The notes below the pieces were generated by a model that had not been told where the DNA came from, did no database searches, and worked only from the letters and a program-made list of their open reading frames with translations. Shown piece after piece: positions 10,004 to 20,143 of a stretch of 52,387 nt of DNA. The stretch lies in assembly GCA_009692535.1 (NCBI GenBank), contig SHYZ01000005.1, positions 1 to 52,387 of the forward strand, in the 5' to 3' direction. A program made the translations under genes and the position numbers. Position 1 is the first letter of the stretch; the number at the start of each line of letters is the position of its first letter. Origin of the DNA: Myxococcales bacterium (GTDB taxonomy: Bacteria > Myxococcota_A > Polyangia > Haliangiales > SHYZ01).

Positions 10004-13000
10004 TTAGCCAAGGTCGATCGAAGTCATCTGGCCGGCCTTGACCTCGACCACCCAGCGATAGGCTTCGTGCGCCACCGTCGCTGTAGGCAGCTCTTCATCG
10101 CTGCTGCTCCGATTCGGGTCGCCCTTCCAGAAGCCGACGCAGTAGAGGCCGGCGGGGATCTGGTGCAACGCGCGGCGCGAAGGGACGCTGCCCATGGTCA
10201 TGCCGCTCTCGTGCGGATAGCCGCAGCGCGCTTCGTCCGACTCGAGCGAGACGACCTGGAAGCGCCAGCCCGACTGATCGCGGAGCTCGCGCGGGAATCC
10301 GGTGAGTTCGAGATCACCCGCGGGCAGCAGCATGATCGGCTGCTCGCGAAGGCGCACGGGATCACGCTGGAGCCGTCGCGGCGAGAAACCCTCGAACCAG
10401 GCGATCAGATCGGCCTGCTCGGGCGACGCGATCGCGAAGCAGCCATCGGCATCGCTCTCGACGATCGGCTGCGCCGGATCGAGCGGATCGCCCGACAGCG
10501 GGTCGACGAAACCAAGCGATGCGTGATTCCGAGGAATCACCGATCCGGACGCCGGCGAATGGAGCGCCCGCGGCGTCGGTGACGACCCCGAGGAGTTGCG
10601 GCGTTGAAGGAAGCGCGAGTTCGCCGAGGTCGACGATCCCGGGGCCGGTGATCTCGAAGTCGCGCCCGAGATCGCGCCTCGGGACTTCGAACCGATAGCG
10701 GCCTGGCCGGAGCCCGGTCAGCGTGACCACGCCATCGGAACGACCGAGCGACTCGTATGGCCCCGAACCGAGCGTGCCATCGTCGCGGAGCCGCCGCACG
10801 AAGAGCTCGAGGTCGGGCGAGACGGCGCTGCCGTCGCTCGCCACGAGCTGGACGTTCACGCGCGAATCGAGCGCAGGGGCCGTCAGCGGCAGGACGACCG
10901 CCTCCCGACCGGGTGCGACCTGCAGCTCGGGTCCGAAGACCATCCTCCACGCACCGCCGGCGCCGGGCTCACGCCACGACCAATAAATGCCAGCCACGCA
11001 GGTCGCGTCGGTGATGCCGCGGAGACAGAAGCTCGACGCCTCGACACGCATCATGCCTCCATGCGCGAACGTGGTCTCGAACGTGAAGTAGAGATTGCCA
11101 AGCTCGAAATCCTCGAACGGCTGGGCCGGCTCGATCCGACCATGCACCGTCTGCGCGTCGACCCCGAGCCCTCCGATCAGTTCCACGCCGGTCCGGTGCT
11201 CGCCAGCGCTCAGCATCATCTCCAGTCGATCGCGCCGCTCCGGCCACGCCGGAGGCTTTGGCCCTGCGCCGATGCGCATCTCGCTCGGATGCTCCCGCCC
11301 GTCGATCGAGAGCGATCGCGCACCCGGTGCGAGCCGGTCGAGCCGGAACGAACCGTCCGCAGCCGTGACGGTCCGGATCGATTCACTCGGGTCGTGGCAG
11401 GCGACGATCGCGCCATGGATCGGTGCACCGTCCGGATCGACCACGCACCCCGCGACCGACGCGAGTCGCGGCACGACGATCCGCACGCCAGCGATCACGC
11501 CGCCGGCGATCAGCACTTGGTCGCCCGGAACCGTGACGATGCTCTCGGGACGGCCAGCAGCCACTCGCAATCGAACCGCGCGCGGCGATGCTCGCGCCGC
11601 TCCGCTCGACCTCGACGCGCGCGCCGCTGGCGGGCGTGCCGTCGTCATGCACCACCACGCCGGAAAGCGAGACGCTTCGTTCCACGACGCACTCGAGCGT
11701 CCTGGCAGGATCGAACCTCGCGATCGCGATTCCGGACGGCGCAGCATCGCTGGACAGCACTTCATCGTCGTCTTCGAGCCACAACGCGAACTAGCGACCC
11801 GCCGCGACCGGCGCCGCGACATCGAACGCTCCGTCGTCTGCGCTCGTCGCGCGCGCGAGCACTGCGCTCCAGCACGACGGCGCGACCGCGATCACGCGCC
11901 CCGCCAACGCAACGCCTGCGGGATCGCGCAAGATGCCGCGCAGCCGAAGATCCCCGGCGGTGAACACGGCGCGCTGCTCCGCGACCGCGGTCTCGCCTGG
12001 CACCAACGTGACCCTGAAGTCATGCGGCTGGAACCGCGAGCTCGAGCTCCAGACCTGGAAGCGGTAGTCGCCCGATGGCAAGCCGTGGGTGATGAGGTGG
12101 CCGTCTGCCGGGATCGCAGACCCTTCCAATGAGCGCGGGAGTCGAAAGCAGGAGAACTCCGAGTCCTTGGTGCCTTCGAGCGTGAACGCGAGTCGACCGT
12201 CGCGGAGCGGCGCGCCGGCGGCGTCGAACACTCGCAGATCAAGCACGGCCCGCGGCTCCGCCGTGAGGATCACGTCGACCGATCCGTCACCCATGGCGAT
12301 CGGACCGAGTCGGCGCTTCGCGAAGCCGGGCGCTACGACATCGATCCACGCTCGACACTCCGGCACACCATCGAGCGCAAATCGTCCTTCGACGTCGGAG
12401 GTCGCTTCGGGCCAGCGCCACTGGTCGAAGAGCGTCTCGTCGAACGCCAACACGCGCGCTCCGGCGATCGCGACTCGCGCTTCGTCGCGCACGACGCCCG
12501 CGACACTCCTTGCCGCGAACAGCGCCGTGGTCACCCCCCGTTCCGACGTCGTCATCGCATCGAGCGTGAGCTTGCGCCGTGCGCTCGTGAAGCCCTGCTT
12601 TCGGAGGATCACGACCGACGTGCCACGCACCGCGTCGTCGAACGAGTAGTTGCCATCGGCGCCGGTCATGACCGTCTGCGGCACGGCGCCCTCGAGATCG
12701 CATCGCCAGTCGTCGTAGAGCTCGACTGTCGCGCCCTCGATCGGGCGGCCCAACGCATCGACGACGCGACCCGTCACGACCCGCGCACCACTCGGTGGCG
12801 CCGGCACGTCGCGCATTGCCGCCAGCAATCCTGGCAGCGCTTCCGCGATCGCATCGCCGGCCTCGGGCGCGCCGGACGCGACCGCGATCAGCGGCTCGCT
12901 CCCCACAGCGTCGGGCTCGACTCGGATCCGCCACCAGACGCCGCCCACCAGCAGCAACACGACCGCCGCCGCCGCGAGAAGGGTCGCCGGCACGCTCACC

Positions 13001-13373
13001 GTCGCCTCGAACGCAAATGGCGCCAAGGCATGCAGCCATCGCTCACGCGCCCCCTCGCTCCTGGCGTCGAGGGCGACGCGCAGCTTTTCCACCGCGCGCT
13101 GCAACTGCGTTCGCACGGTGGCCACGGGCAGGTCGAGCCGCTTGGCGATCGTCCGCGGCGGCAGCCCCTCGAAGAAGCGCAACATCACGACGCGGCGGTA
13201 GTTCGGCGCGAGTTGCTCGACAATGGTCGCTGCCGCGCCACGGCGAACCACGCTGACTGGACCACATCGTCCGCACGATCGTCGTTGCGCACGAGCGCCC
13301 GGGCGAGCGCCCGCACGAACTGCCCGTGCTTCAGCAACTCTTCCCAAGGCAGGGTGAGGTCCGCCGTCGCCAT
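10004..13373 (-). pseudogene. Disrupted ECF sigma factor / TM / repeated carboxypeptidase-regulatory-like domain protein
   Basis: Sigma2-like start (MATADLTLPWEELLKHGQFVRALARALVRNDDRADDVVQSAWFAVARQ, ATG at 13373) in one frame; sigma4 (NYRRVVMLRFFEGLPPRTIAKRLDLPVATVRTQLQRAVEKL), TM and CarboxypepD-like repeats in another; amber stop at 11791-11793; frame changes near 11580 and 10547; C-terminal part in ORF 10004-10540. Confidence 0.75.
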
Positions 13374-13677
13374 GCCGCTCTCCGAAAGCGCCGCGACATC
13401 GAACCACTCGGCGCGGCGCCCCTCCAGATGCCGCCGCTTGCGGAATCGACTCAGCGCACCCCACAGAATGGACACGTCAAGTCGAAGCCGAGCGAGGCCG
13501 CCCGGGACGAGGAGACCGAAGCAAGCGGCCGCGTCCTTTCCTACACCCCCGCGCCGGCTCGGAGAGCTTGCCGATCCGGCGAAGAACGCAGCCAAGCCGC
13601 CCAGTCATCTGATGGGTCGCGCGCCCGAATCGTCCAGCAGCCGCCTGAAGACCCGTCTCCCCACACGAGACACTGCG

Positions 13678-14550
13678 ATGAGGCTCACGCTCCCGATCGT
13701 CGCGACCGTTGCGCTGCTGCCACCTCTCCTCGGAAAGCCGGCTCCGGCGTCGAGAACGGCCGGTGTCACGTTTTCGGAAGCGGCGCTCACGGTCGGCGCA
13801 CGCTTCGAAGTGACCGCCGCTCACACGATGAAGATGTCGCAGTCCGCGCGGGTGGGCGGGCAGGAGGTACAGAAGACGCCGTGGCTGAGCGTTTCAACGG
13901 CCGCCTGCACCGTGACCATCGACGGCGCCGAGGCGACTTGCGCAACGGCAGCGACGCTGGTCTTCGGCGCCTGCAGCGAGGTGGCGCCAGATCCGGTGGC
14001 GCCGGCAGCGCCCGAGCCCCGCGCCGTCTCCGGCAAGACCTTCGCCGCGAAGCGCGGCGAGGAGCGCTTCGTCGTGACGGGCAAGGAGGTCGACGTTGCC
14101 GGGGACGACAAACTCGAAATCGACATGCTGGTCGATCACCTCTTGGGATCGGCGCCGCTCGCGGAGGTGCTCGCGGGCAAGACCCTGAAGAAAGGCGATC
14201 GGGTCGAGGTTCCGCTCGAGCTTGCGCAGGCGTGCTTCACATTTTTCAGCGGAGACGCCGACGTGACCGCGTTCACGCCCACTCTCGCGCAGGAGCCTGG
14301 CGCCGGAACCGAGGCGATCGTCTTCGACGCCACCGCCAAGATGCAACTCGGCGCCATCGGGGAGGGGCCGGTCCCGATCACCATGGAGCCCGCCGACACC
14401 TGGACCATCGCCCGCTCGACTTGCCGCCTCGTCGGCATGGCGATGAAGGGCCCGACCACGATGAACGGCTCGATCGACGAAGGCGGCATGAAGATGGAGA
14501 TGAAGGGCAGCGGCGAGTGGAAGCTCGACTGGAGCGTGGCGGCGAAGTGA
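13678..14550 (+). CDS. Secreted hypothetical protein
   Basis: MRLTLPIVATVALLPPLLGKPAPASRTAGVTF...; signal peptide-like start; most compact start inside ORF 13030-14550. Confidence 0.65.
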   Translation: MRLTLPIVATVALLPPLLGKPAPASRTAGVTFSEAALTVGARFEVTAAHTMKMSQSARVGGQEVQKTPWLSVSTAACTVTIDGAEATCATAATLVFGACSEVAPDPVAPAAPEPRAVSGKTFAAKRGEERFVVTGKEVDVAGDDKLEIDMLVDHLLGSAPLAEVLAGKTLKKGDRVEVPLELAQACFTFFSGDADVTAFTPTLAQEPGAGTEAIVFDATAKMQLGAIGEGPVPITMEPADTWTIARSTCRLVGMAMKGPTTMNGSIDEGGMKMEMKGSGEWKLDWSVAAK

Positions 14551-14577
14551 GCGCGTCGAGGCGCAGTTCGGTCCCCT

Positions 14578-16074
14578 CTACACCACCTTCTCCTTCCACT
14601 TCCCGCGCCGGAACAGCAACCCCGCGACCACGGTCGAGAGCGCGAACGCGGCGCTGATCGCCCAGAAAACGCCGGCGGGGCCGAGGTAGGTCGGGACGGC
14701 GAGAGGGACGGCGATCGCGGCGGTCGGTGCGTCGGGGAAGAACAGCACCCCCGCCGCCATCAGCCGCGCGAACGGCTGTTCGAACAGCCAGAAGCAGGCG
14801 AAGTTGATCCAGGTCGGGGTCCACGGGTCGCCGGCGCCGTTGAAGGCCTGGGCGAAGACCATCCCGAAGGCGAAGAACGGGAAGCCGTAGCTGATGGAAC
14901 GCAGGCAGTCGATGGCGTGGGCGGCGACGACGGCATCGTCGCTGAACGCGGCGACGATCTGCGGTGCGAAGCCGGCGAAGAGCGCGCCGACGCAGGTCAG
15001 CACCACGAGGTTCCACTTGCCGGCCAGCCAGACCGAGCGCGCGGCGCGATCGGGATCCTTCGCGCCGAGACTCTGCCCCACCATCACGGCCGCGGCGCTG
15101 GCGAGCCCCCATGACGGCAGCAGTCCGAACAGCACGACGCGGATACCGATGGTGTAGCCGGCCACCGCCGGCTCGCCGTAGCGGTTCAGCACCTTCACCA
15201 GTCCGAGCCAGCTCGAAGTCATGACCAGGGACTGGAACGCGCCGGTGCACGCGAGGCGCGTGATCGAGCGCAGCACGTCGCCGACGATGCGGAAGTGGCG
15301 GCGCTCGATGTGGAACTGGCCGCCGGGACGCGTCAGTCGATACAGCTGGTAGAGCACGCCGATGCCGCGACCGGTGTTGGTGGCGACCGCCGCGCCGGTC
15401 ACGCCGAGTTCCGGGAACGGCCCCCAGCCAAAGATCAGGAAGGGATCGAGCACCAGGTTGATGCCGTTGGCGAGCAAGAGCACGCGCATCGCGATCGCCG
15501 CATCGCCGGCGCTGCGGAAGATCGCGTTCATCACGAACAGCAGCACGATGGTCGCGTTGCCGCAGAACATCACCGTCGCGTAGCTGCCGCACTCGTCGAT
15601 GGTGGCCTGCGACGTGCCCATCAGCGCCAGGAGCTGGCGCGAGCAGGCGCCGCAGCTGACGGCCACGATCGCGGCGACGCCGATCGCCATCGCGATCCCC
15701 TGCACGGCGGCGACCGCAGCGCCATCGCGCTGCTTCTCCCCGATGCGGCGCGCGACCGTCGCCGCGACGGCGGTGCTGATCCCGATGGCGAGCGCGTAGA
15801 GGATCGACAGCAGCGCTTCGGTGTTGCCGATGACCGCGACCGGGTTGACGGACGAGCCCGGCGCGCGCGCGATGTGCGACACCCAGTAGATGTCGACCAG
15901 CGCAAACAGCGCCTCCATCGACATCTCGATCACCATCGGGATCGCGAGCAGCAGGAGCGCGCCCGACATCGAACCGGCGGTGTAGTCACGCGGCCGGCCG
16001 GCCAAGGCATCGGCCACCGCGCGGAACGGCTTGCGCCACCCCGGCGGGGCTCCGGGCGACGGCTCCGCGGTCAC
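14578..16074 (-). CDS. MATE family efflux transporter
   Basis: Multi-TM MATE-like sequence (GSMSGALLLLAIPMVIEMSMEALFALVDIYWVSHI...AVAATVARRIGEKQ...AVMVGQSLGAKDPDRA). GTG start at 16074 overlaps TGA of the HAD gene (GTGA). Confidence 0.88.
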   Translation of the reverse strand: MTAEPSPGAPPGWRKPFRAVADALAGRPRDYTAGSMSGALLLLAIPMVIEMSMEALFALVDIYWVSHIARAPGSSVNPVAVIGNTEALLSILYALAIGISTAVAATVARRIGEKQRDGAAVAAVQGIAMAIGVAAIVAVSCGACSRQLLALMGTSQATIDECGSYATVMFCGNATIVLLFVMNAIFRSAGDAAIAMRVLLLANGINLVLDPFLIFGWGPFPELGVTGAAVATNTGRGIGVLYQLYRLTRPGGQFHIERRHFRIVGDVLRSITRLACTGAFQSLVMTSSWLGLVKVLNRYGEPAVAGYTIGIRVVLFGLLPSWGLASAAAVMVGQSLGAKDPDRAARSVWLAGKWNLVVLTCVGALFAGFAPQIVAAFSDDAVVAAHAIDCLRSISYGFPFFAFGMVFAQAFNGAGDPWTPTWINFACFWLFEQPFARLMAAGVLFFPDAPTAAIAVPLAVPTYLGPAGVFWAISAAFALSTVVAGLLFRRGKWKEKVV

Positions 16075-16844
16075 TGCCGGCGGCTCGCCTTCGGCGGCGG
16101 ACGGTACGAAGTGGCGCGCGCACCGCGGGGGCCGCCACGCCCGTCGAGCAGCCAATCGGTCGCTTTCGGTTCCGCCAGCGAATCGACCAGCAAATCCGGC
16201 GCTGCGGCCTCGAGGTCGGCGCGGGGGACCGGTCCGCTGGCGACGGCGAGCGCCTGGAAATTGTTGGCGCGCGCGGCGGCAACGTCGAGCGCGGTGTCGC
16301 CGATCACGACCACGCGACAGACGCTCACTGGCGCGCGCATCTGCGAGGCGCCACGCTCGGCCGCCAATCGGATGAGTTCGGGCCGCGACTCGTGGTCGTC
16401 GCCGAAGCCGCCGAAGCTGAATCGCCGCCAGAGCGACGCGCGTTCGAGCTTGCGCTGCGCCCCCGCCCGCACGTTGCCGGTGCCGAGCCCGACTGCGATC
16501 CCGTCGAACCGCTCCATCAGGTCGAGCAACGCAACCACGCCATCGAGCACGCGAAAGCCCTTGGCGCGCTTGAGCTCGCCGTCGAGGCGCTCGAGGTAGC
16601 GGGCCAAGACCGCGTCGATCGCCTTGTCGTCGACCTTCGTCTCGTCGGTGACGTGGCCGATGCCTGCCAACGCACGGCGAATGATCGCGCGGTCGGTCAT
16701 TCCGGCGAGCGAGAAGGCGGCACACGCGTCGGCGCGGCCGTGCAGCTCCTCGAAGGCGCGATCGATGGCCATGCGACCGGCACCCGACGTCGCCACCAAG
16801 GTGCCGTCGAGATCGAACAGGATGACCGTGGGTCGGAAAAGCAT
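16071..16844 (-). CDS. HAD-family phosphatase
   Basis: MLFRPTVILFDLDGTLVATSGAGRMAIDRAF (DxDGT motif), VVVIGDTALDVAAARANNFQALAVASG. Confidence 0.88.
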   Translation of the reverse strand: MLFRPTVILFDLDGTLVATSGAGRMAIDRAFEELHGRADACAAFSLAGMTDRAIIRRALAGIGHVTDETKVDDKAIDAVLARYLERLDGELKRAKGFRVLDGVVALLDLMERFDGIAVGLGTGNVRAGAQRKLERASLWRRFSFGGFGDDHESRPELIRLAAERGASQMRAPVSVCRVVVIGDTALDVAAARANNFQALAVASGPVPRADLEAAAPDLLVDSLAEPKATDWLLDGRGGPRGARATSYRPPPKASRRQ

Positions 16845-16858
16845 GCGCAGCGGAGCAT

Positions 16859-17037
16859 ATCCCGGTCGATTCATGAGCCCCGTAGCGAGGCGACGGGATG
16901 TCGGTGCAGGACGAGGATGGAAATCGCGGTTCCGACGATGCGGGTCTCAAGACCCGCTGAGGACGGAACGCGGTTTTCCGACGAAGTCATGCGCCGGCAG
17001 ACCGAGCCGAGGTAGGGACTCATGAATCGGCCGGGAT
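16859..17037. repeat. ~179-bp imperfect palindromic element (MITE/REP-like)
   Basis: Outer arms ATCCCGGTCGATTCATGAGCCCC (16859-16881) and GGGACTCATGAATCGGCCGGGAT (17015-17037) are inverted repeats with 2 mismatches; perfect central GCGGGTCT-CA-AGACCCGC; inner arms partially complementary along their length. Confidence 0.7.
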
Positions 17038-17088
17038 CGAGCGGCCGCGACGGTGCCGCTCGCGCGAAGCAGCGCTACGCTGCCGTCC

Positions 17089-18054
17089 ATGCCTCGTGCG
17101 TTGCGTTTCCTGCTGCTTGGCGTGCTCGCGGCCTGCGACTCGAAGTCCGCGCCGCCGACTGCCGATCTAACTGCCGACCAGACCGCGGCGCTCGACCAGG
17201 CGCGCGTGCTGGTCGCGGTCGGCGCGAAAGCGGAACCGCACCAGGCGCTCGAGCTGCTGACGACCGCATTCGGACCGGCGCCGCGGCACGCGGAGGCGGC
17301 GTTCCTGATGGCGCGCGCCGCATTCCGCGATGAGCAACGGCCGCGCTGCACACAGGCGCTCGACGCCTACTTCGCGCTCCCCGCGGCCGACCATCCCGAC
17401 TGGAGCGCCGAGGCATGGGTCCTGCGCGGCTGGCTGCTCGAACGCGAGGGGCGCTTCGCCGAGGCGCCGCCGCTCTACGCGAAGGCGCTCGAGATCCAGC
17501 CGCGGTACGGCTATGCGATGTTCCGAACGGGGAACGCGTTGGCCGAGGCGGGCGACGAGGCGGCGGCGCTGCCGTGGGTGGAGCGCGCGCTGGTCGAGCG
17601 GCCGGCGCTGCTCGAAGGTCACTTCCTGCGCGCGCAACTGCTGCGGCGACTCGGCCGCGGCGAGGAGGCCGAGCGCGCCACCGAGATCCACCGGCTGGTG
17701 AATCAGGCGGGCGACAACGGCGCGTCGACGCGCGAGGCGCTGCAGGAGAAGTTCGCGGCGCTCGAGCAGCTCGAGACGCGCTTGCCGCAGTGGGTCGAAG
17801 GGCGACTGCAGCTGGCGCGGATGCGCACGAAGGTCGGCCAGGGCGCGCTGGCGCTGCAGCAACTCACGGCGCTCCTGCGCGAGCGGCCGGTGGGGCGTGA
17901 CGGCTGGCAGCTCTGGATCGAGCTCGCTCGCGTCCAGATCGGCAACGCCTCTGCACGCACGGAGTTCGATCAACTGCTCGGCGCCGCACCCGACCTGCCG
18001 ACGGAACTGCGGTCCGAGCTCCGGGCGCTCGCGGCCAGGGGCTTGCGGCAATGA
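17089..18054 (+). CDS. TPR-repeat lipoprotein (module copy A)
   Basis: MPRALRFLLLGVLAACDSKS: lipobox LAAC; TPR-like repeats. Stop overlaps the next start as ATGA (18051-18054). Track start 17053 is upstream. Confidence 0.8.
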   Translation: MPRALRFLLLGVLAACDSKSAPPTADLTADQTAALDQARVLVAVGAKAEPHQALELLTTAFGPAPRHAEAAFLMARAAFRDEQRPRCTQALDAYFALPAADHPDWSAEAWVLRGWLLEREGRFAEAPPLYAKALEIQPRYGYAMFRTGNALAEAGDEAAALPWVERALVERPALLEGHFLRAQLLRRLGRGEEAERATEIHRLVNQAGDNGASTREALQEKFAALEQLETRLPQWVEGRLQLARMRTKVGQGALALQQLTALLRERPVGRDGWQLWIELARVQIGNASARTEFDQLLGAAPDLPTELRSELRALAARGLRQ

Positions 18055-19814
18055 CGGCGATGGCGGAGCGCCAAAGTCACGCTGGAAGCGAGCCGACGGT
18101 CGCGGCGCGAACAGCAGTCGCGTGGGGCTCGATCGCGCTCGTCAGCCTCGTGCTGCTCTCCTGCGACGGCGATCCGTCCACCGCACGCACGCCGACGATG
18201 AACGATGGCGCCGCTCGGTCGCCCTGCTTCGTCGACGTGACCGCGGATCTGCACCTCGACTTCGTGCACGAGAACGGCGCAAGCGGCAAGCGCTGGTTCG
18301 TCGAGACCAATGGCTCGGGCGCGACGTGGCTCGACTTCGACGGCGATCGGCGCCTCGACCTGTTCCTGATGCAGGGCGCGGCGCTGCCCGGCTTCACCGC
18401 GACACGACCCCTGCACGACGTGCTGCTGCGCGCGACCGCGCAGGGTTTCGTCGACGCGACACCGGCGGAGATGCGGGGCGAGTCGGCCCACGGGATGGCA
18501 GCGGCGCACGCCGACTACGACAACGATGGCGACCCCGACCTCTACGTGACGAACTACGGCCCGAACGTGCTGTGGCGCAACGATGGCGGCGGTCGCTTCA
18601 CCGACGTGACGACGGCGGCCGGCGTCGCGGACGGCGACCGCTACCACAGCTCCTGCGCGTGGGCCGATTTCGACCGCGACGGCGACCTCGACCTCTACGT
18701 CGCCGGCTACGTCGACTTCCGCGTCGGCGATGGCAAGACCTGCGGCGAACCCAAGCGCGGCCCTGAGTTCGCCAGCTATTGCCACCCCGACATGTACCAG
18801 GGGATCGACGACACGCTGTTCCGCAACGACGGCAACGGGACCTTCACCGACGTGTCACGCGAGGCGGGACTTGCCGGTGCGCGCGGCAAGGGACTTGGCG
18901 TCGCGATCGGCGACTTCGACGACGACGGTGACGCTGATGTCTTCGTCGCCAACGACTCCGACCCCAACTTCCTCTGGCGCAACGACTCGAAGGACGGTGC
19001 GCTCCGCTTCGCCAACGTGGCCGCGCTTTGGGGCGTCGAATTCAACGGCGAGGGGCGCACGCAATCGTGCATGGGCACGGCCTTCGGCGATGTCGACGGC
19101 GACCTCGACCTCGACCTCTTCACCGTCAATCTCAGCAACGAAACCAACACGCTCTGGCTGAAGGAGGGCGATCACTTCCGCGACCGCAGCTACGCCAGCG
19201 GGATGGCCGGGCCGTCGATGCCAAACGTCGGGTTCGGGACGCTGCTGGCCGATCTCGACAACGACGGCGACCAAGACGTCGTGGTCGCCAACGGTCACGT
19301 GCTCGACAACGCAGAGCTCCTGCTGCCGGGCATCACCTACCGCCAGCAGGCGCAGCTTTGCTGGAACGACGGCACGGCGCGCTTCACCGTGGCGACCCCG
19401 TCCGACGCCGGGAGCTACTTCGGCGAACGCCACGTCGGCCGCGGTCTCGCCGCCGCCGACTTCGACGACGACGGCGACCTTGATCTGCTCTTCACCCACA
19501 ACCGCGAGCAGGCGCAACTGCTGCGGAACGAGCGCGGCAGCTCGCGCAGCTGGATCGGCTTCGAGCTGGTCGGCAAGCGTTCGCCAAGCGACGGCTCGGG
19601 TGCGGAACTGCTCGTGCGCGCTGGCGACCGCACCCTGCGCCGCGCCACGCGGATCGGCGAAAGCTACTTGTGCGGTCACGATCGCCGCGTCTTGGTGGGA
19701 CTCGGCGACGCTCGCGACCCGGTCGACATCGAGATTTTATGGCCCAGTGGCACCCGGCAAACGTTGCAGCAGCTGCCGACCCGGCAGTACCACCGCGTGG
19801 AGGAGCCGCGGTGA
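18051..19814 (+). CDS. CRTAC1 family protein (FG-GAP/VCBS repeats + ASPIC/UnbV C-terminus), lipoprotein (copy A)
   Basis: Lipobox-like LLSC; many DxDGDxDxDLYVxNYG repeats; C-terminal ASPIC/UnbV-like GSGAELLVRAGDRTLRRATRIGESYLCGHDRRVLVGLGDARDPVDIEILWPSGTRQ. Confidence 0.88.
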   Translation: MTAMAERQSHAGSEPTVAARTAVAWGSIALVSLVLLSCDGDPSTARTPTMNDGAARSPCFVDVTADLHLDFVHENGASGKRWFVETNGSGATWLDFDGDRRLDLFLMQGAALPGFTATRPLHDVLLRATAQGFVDATPAEMRGESAHGMAAAHADYDNDGDPDLYVTNYGPNVLWRNDGGGRFTDVTTAAGVADGDRYHSSCAWADFDRDGDLDLYVAGYVDFRVGDGKTCGEPKRGPEFASYCHPDMYQGIDDTLFRNDGNGTFTDVSREAGLAGARGKGLGVAIGDFDDDGDADVFVANDSDPNFLWRNDSKDGALRFANVAALWGVEFNGEGRTQSCMGTAFGDVDGDLDLDLFTVNLSNETNTLWLKEGDHFRDRSYASGMAGPSMPNVGFGTLLADLDNDGDQDVVVANGHVLDNAELLLPGITYRQQAQLCWNDGTARFTVATPSDAGSYFGERHVGRGLAAADFDDDGDLDLLFTHNREQAQLLRNERGSSRSWIGFELVGKRSPSDGSGAELLVRAGDRTLRRATRIGESYLCGHDRRVLVGLGDARDPVDIEILWPSGTRQTLQQLPTRQYHRVEEPR

Positions 19815-19952
19815 ATTCCACGCGGTCGGAAGAGTTTCTGCGCACCGTCACTCGGCGCTTGAGTCGGCTCTTGGCGGGAACAAAGCGACTGGTACCTGCC
19901 TTGCTCAACGTTGGCGGCACCGAGACCACTGCAGTGGAGTTCCAGAACACCG

Positions 19953-20105
19953 ATGAGCCTCGTTCCGATCCTCGTCGCAGCTGCCCTGCTCCTGCTTGCG
20001 ATCGCTTTCGGGTTCCACTGCCTGCTGCTGGCGTGCGACAAGCCGAAGCCGATCGAACCGGCGCACGACTCCGACAGCGTGACGCGCCGCCCGGCGCAAC
20101 ACTGA
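19953..20105 (+). CDS. Predicted mini-lipoprotein (50 aa)
   Basis: ATG at 19953: MSLVPILVAAALLLLAIAFGFHCLLLACDKPKPIEPAHDSDSVTRRPAQH; hydrophobic segment plus LLAC lipobox; lies between the duplicated modules on the same strand. Confidence 0.45.
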   Translation: MSLVPILVAAALLLLAIAFGFHCLLLACDKPKPIEPAHDSDSVTRRPAQH

Positions 20106-20143
20106 TCACGGCAGCGCCGATCGAGGCGGCACGGCGCGGGAGG

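Noticed and set aside
8441-10582. 713-aa plus-strand ORF
   Set aside because: Arg-rich out-of-frame shadow of glgA.
14578-16950. 790-aa ORF as a HAD-MATE fusion
   Set aside because: Its N-terminal third is Arg-rich out-of-frame sequence over the HAD gene; the real MATE gene starts at the GTG of the GTGA overlap.
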